This document shows, in pieces, positions 61,974 to 64,000 of a stretch of DNA of 64,000 bases. Both the position numbers and the translations under genes were made by a program. Positions within the stretch are counted from its first letter, which is position 1. Each line of letters begins with the position of its first letter. This DNA comes from Pseudomonas rhizophila (GTDB taxonomy: Bacteria > Pseudomonadota > Gammaproteobacteria > Pseudomonadales > Pseudomonadaceae). The DNA lies in assembly GCF_003033885.1 (NCBI RefSeq), contig NZ_CP024081.1, positions 142,232-206,231 of the forward strand. The letters run 5' to 3'. The notes below the pieces were generated by a model, which was not told where the DNA came from, ran no database searches, and was given only the letters and a program-made list of their open reading frames with translations.

Positions 61974-63170
61974 TCAGCTGTTGGGCAGCAACCGGCAGGT
62001 GATGCTCTTGATGTAGCGGGTCTCGGCGATGGCTGGGTGTACCGGATGGTCCGGTCCCTGGCCCCCGCGTTCGAGCAGCTGGATGTTGCGGTCCAGGTGC
62101 CGGGCGCTGGTCAGCAGGATGTTTTGCAGGTCGTCTTCGGGCAGGTGCATCGAGCACGAAGCGCTGACCAGGATGCCATCCTTGCTGAGCAGGCGCATGG
62201 CCTGTTCGTTGAGGCGGCGATAGGCGCCTTCACCGTTTTTCAGGTCTTTCTTGCGCTTGATGAACGCTGGCGGGTCGGCAACGATGACGTCGAAACGCTC
62301 TTCACTGGCCTTGAGTTCTTTCAGGGCTTCGAACACGTCGCCTTCAATGCAGGTCAGCTTTTCGGCAAAGCCATTCAACGCCGCGTTGCGCTCTACGCCA
62401 TCGAGGGCGAAGGCCGAGGCGTCGACGCAGAATACTTCGCTGGCACCGAACGCCGCGGCCTGCACGCCCCAACCGCCGATGTAGCTGAACAGATCCAGTA
62501 CGCGCTTGCCTTTGGCATACGGCGCCAGGCGTGCGCGGTTCATGCGGTGGTCGTAGAACCAGCCGGTTTTCTGACCTGCCATGACTGGAGCTTCGAACTT
62601 CACGCCGTTCTCTTCCAGGGCGACCCACTCCGGTACGAGGCCGAACACTGTCTCGACGTAGCGGTTCAGGCCTTCGGCATCGCGGGCGGCGGAATCGTTC
62701 TTGAACAGGATGCCGCTGGGCTTGAGCACCTGGGTCAGGGCGGCGATCACGTCGTCCTTGTGGGCTTCCATGGTGGCCGAGGCGATCTGCACCACCAGGA
62801 TGTCGCCGAAACGGTCGACTACAAGGCCAGGCAGCAGGTCGGAGTCGCCGTAGACCAGGCGATAGAACGGCTTGTCGAACAAGCGCTCACGCAACGACAG
62901 CGCCACGTTGAGACGATGCACCAGCAGGGATTTGTCCAGCGGCAGCTTCACGTCACGGGACAGCAGGCGGGCGCAGATCAGGTTGTTGGGGCTCATCGCG
63001 ACGATGCCCAACGGCTTGCCGCCAGCGGCTTCGAGGATGGCCTGGTCGCCGGCCTTGAAGCCGTGCAGCGGGGTAGCGGCTACATCGATTTCGTTGCTGT
63101 AGACCCACAGATGGCCGGCGCGCAGGCGACGGTCGGCGTTGGCTTTGAGGCGCAGGCTGGGCAGGGACAT
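61974..63170 (-). CDS. rlmI: 23S rRNA (cytosine-C5)-methyltransferase RlmI
   Basis: 398 residues. N-terminal PUA domain (about 1-80, LRAGHLWVYSNEID) followed by a SAM-dependent methyltransferase domain; VLDLFSYIGGWGVQAAAFGASEVFCVD is the SAM motif I region, DPPAFIKRKKD is motif IV and SASCSMHLPEDD carries the catalytic Cys. RlmI methylates C1962 of 23S rRNA in E. coli. Length and order are normal. Divergent from the HDOD gene. Confidence 0.94.
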   Translation of the reverse strand: MSLPSLRLKANADRRLRAGHLWVYSNEIDVAATPLHGFKAGDQAILEAAGGKPLGIVAMSPNNLICARLLSRDVKLPLDKSLLVHRLNVALSLRERLFDKPFYRLVYGDSDLLPGLVVDRFGDILVVQIASATMEAHKDDVIAALTQVLKPSGILFKNDSAARDAEGLNRYVETVFGLVPEWVALEENGVKFEAPVMAGQKTGWFYDHRMNRARLAPYAKGKRVLDLFSYIGGWGVQAAAFGASEVFCVDASAFALDGVERNAALNGFAEKLTCIEGDVFEALKELKASEERFDVIVADPPAFIKRKKDLKNGEGAYRRLNEQAMRLLSKDGILVSASCSMHLPEDDLQNILLTSARHLDRNIQLLERGGQGPDHPVHPAIAETRYIKSITCRLLPNS

Positions 63171-63309
63171 GACGTCGCTCCGGAAAAAAGAGCGGGAGTA
63201 TAGCGTGTTGCGGCCTGTGCGGGGCTTGTGATGGACATGTGGCGCGATTTGCCCGACGGTGTATCGGATCCATCTTTAAGGGTTAGAATCGCCGCCTGAC
63301 CCAGAGTGT

Positions 63310-64000
63310 ATGCCCATGTCCCAAGAGCTTTCCGCCGAACAGATCCAACAGTCCCTGCAAGGCATCAGTGTGCCGCCCCAGCCGCAGATCATGGTGGATC
63401 TGCAGATGGAGCAGTACATGCCTGATCCGGACCTGGAGACCATTGCCAAGCTGATCTCCCATGACCCGGGCCTCTCGGGTGCCTTGCTCAAGATCGTCAA
63501 TTCGCCGTACTACGGCCTGCGCAACAAGATCACTTCGATCCAGCGCGCGGTGAACCTGCTGGGCAGCCGTTCGATCATCAACCTGATCAACGCGCAGTCG
63601 ATCAAGGGCGAGCTGCACGATGATGCCATCGTCACCCTCAATCGCTTCTGGGATACGGCCCAGGACGTGGCGATGACCTGCCTGACCCTGGCCAAGCGCG
63701 TCGGTCTGGAAAACGGTGATGAAGCCTACGCCTTGGGGCTGTTCCATGATTGCGGCGTGCCGTTGATGCTCAAGCAGTTCCCCAACTACATGAGTGTGCT
63801 GGAGCAGGCCTACGCCAATGCCAGCGCCGAGTGCCGGGTGGTGGACACCGAGAACCGCGAATTCAACACCAACCATGCGGTGGTCGGGTACTACACTTCC
63901 AAATCCTGGCGCCTGCCGGACCATGTCAGCCAGGCCATCGCCAACCATCACAACGCCCTGGCGATTTTCAGCGATGAGACGTCACGCAACAACAGTCAGC
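63310..64000 (+). CDS. HDOD domain protein (5' part, cut by right edge)
   Basis: 230 codons are visible, in frame to the window end. The start ATG 63310 gives MPMSQELSAEQIQQSLQG (ATG 63316 also possible). The HDOD domain (about residue 15 onward) is clear: LPP-like region PPQPQIMVDLQMEQYMPDPDLETIAKLISHDPGLSGALLKIVNSPYYGL, then ITSIQRAVNLLGSRSIINLI and FHDCGVPLMLKQFPNYM. HDOD proteins are regulators linked to signalling and stress. A TAGAAT -10 lies at about 63284, leaving a short leader with no clear Shine-Dalgarno. Confidence 0.85.
   Translation, partial: MPMSQELSAEQIQQSLQGISVPPQPQIMVDLQMEQYMPDPDLETIAKLISHDPGLSGALLKIVNSPYYGLRNKITSIQRAVNLLGSRSIINLINAQSIKGELHDDAIVTLNRFWDTAQDVAMTCLTLAKRVGLENGDEAYALGLFHDCGVPLMLKQFPNYMSVLEQAYANASAECRVVDTENREFNTNHAVVGYYTSKSWRLPDHVSQAIANHHNALAIFSDETSRNNSQ

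Noticed and set aside
61813..62016. 67-codon plus-strand frame between the operon promoter and rlmI
   Set aside because: It runs across the predicted promoter and the rlmI terminator, with no ribosome site or family features.

Overview
The window is high-GC chromosomal DNA from a Pseudomonas, most likely of the P. fluorescens group. The evidence is gene content and order: blocks collinear, as I remember them, with P. aeruginosa PA5228-PA5204 (5-FCL, 6S RNA, zapA, pepP, ubiH/ubiI, iron ABC, gcvTH, orphan secretion ATPase, argE, argA) and PA0296-PA0305 (spuI-spuABCDEFGH-hacB). REP-type repeats built on the core GTGGGAGC..GCTCGCGAT, typical of fluorescent pseudomonads, also recur at gene ends. 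No rRNA, tRNA, CRISPR array, prophage or insertion sequence was seen.

Layout. 1-2758: 3' part of an export system (RbbA-like ABC protein, cut by the left edge, and its HlyD/YhiI-like adaptor). 2831-5114: EVE-domain protein, a 48-residue membrane peptide, 5-formyl-THF cyclo-ligase, 6S RNA and the zapA/zapB-like cell-division pair. 5242-9627: UPF0149 protein, pepP, ubiH and ubiI, one co-directional ubiquinone/peptidase operon. 9870-12620: periplasmic iron-binding protein and two-domain permease without an adjacent ATPase, with a possible Fur box. 12771-14288: gcvT and gcvH without gcvP. 14464-16229: DUF2388 protein, NfeD and a QmcA-like SPFH protein. 16404-19261: orphan GspE-type ATPase, ACT-like protein and an Lrp regulator. 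19376-23538: CYTH-CHAD protein, then argE and argA on the opposite strand. 24028-25347: OprD-family porin. 25630-31214: sulfur-starvation block lsfA and ssuEADCBF. 31223-31858: TetR regulator. 32098-42942: polyamine uptake and gamma-glutamylation pathway, spuI divergent from spuABCDEFGH. 43131-49882: AhpD-like protein, HacB-like acylase, thioredoxin-like protein, alpha/beta hydrolase, DUF2059 protein, 2OG-Fe(II) oxygenase and DUF523/TudS-like protein. 49956-52701: dynamin-like/GTPase plus DUF2868 membrane pair. 52765-58083: folA, tcyP, pchP and ilvD. 58351-61715: a compact accessory operon. 61974-63170: rlmI. 63310-64000: start of an HDOD protein, cut by the right edge.

How the genes work together. 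The sulfonate block combines uptake (SsuABC), FMN reduction (SsuE), desulfonation (SsuD) and a peroxiredoxin (LsfA) that could handle peroxide made by the flavin chemistry. The spu block imports putrescine/spermidine (SpuDEFGH) and degrades them through gamma-glutamyl intermediates (SpuI, SpuB, SpuA) and transamination (SpuC).

The most unusual element is the minus-strand operon 61823-58351. A clear promoter and strong ribosome-binding site precede a 23-codon peptide gene (61644-61715), followed by a SagB/McbC-type flavin oxidase, an AurF-type diiron N-oxygenase that keeps all seven metal ligands, and a Bcr/CflA-type exporter, with the last three genes overlapping. This looks like a small, possibly undescribed, peptide-derived natural-product pathway. 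It carries no YcaO cyclodehydratase and the peptide has no Cys or Ser, so ordinary azole chemistry does not explain it easily.
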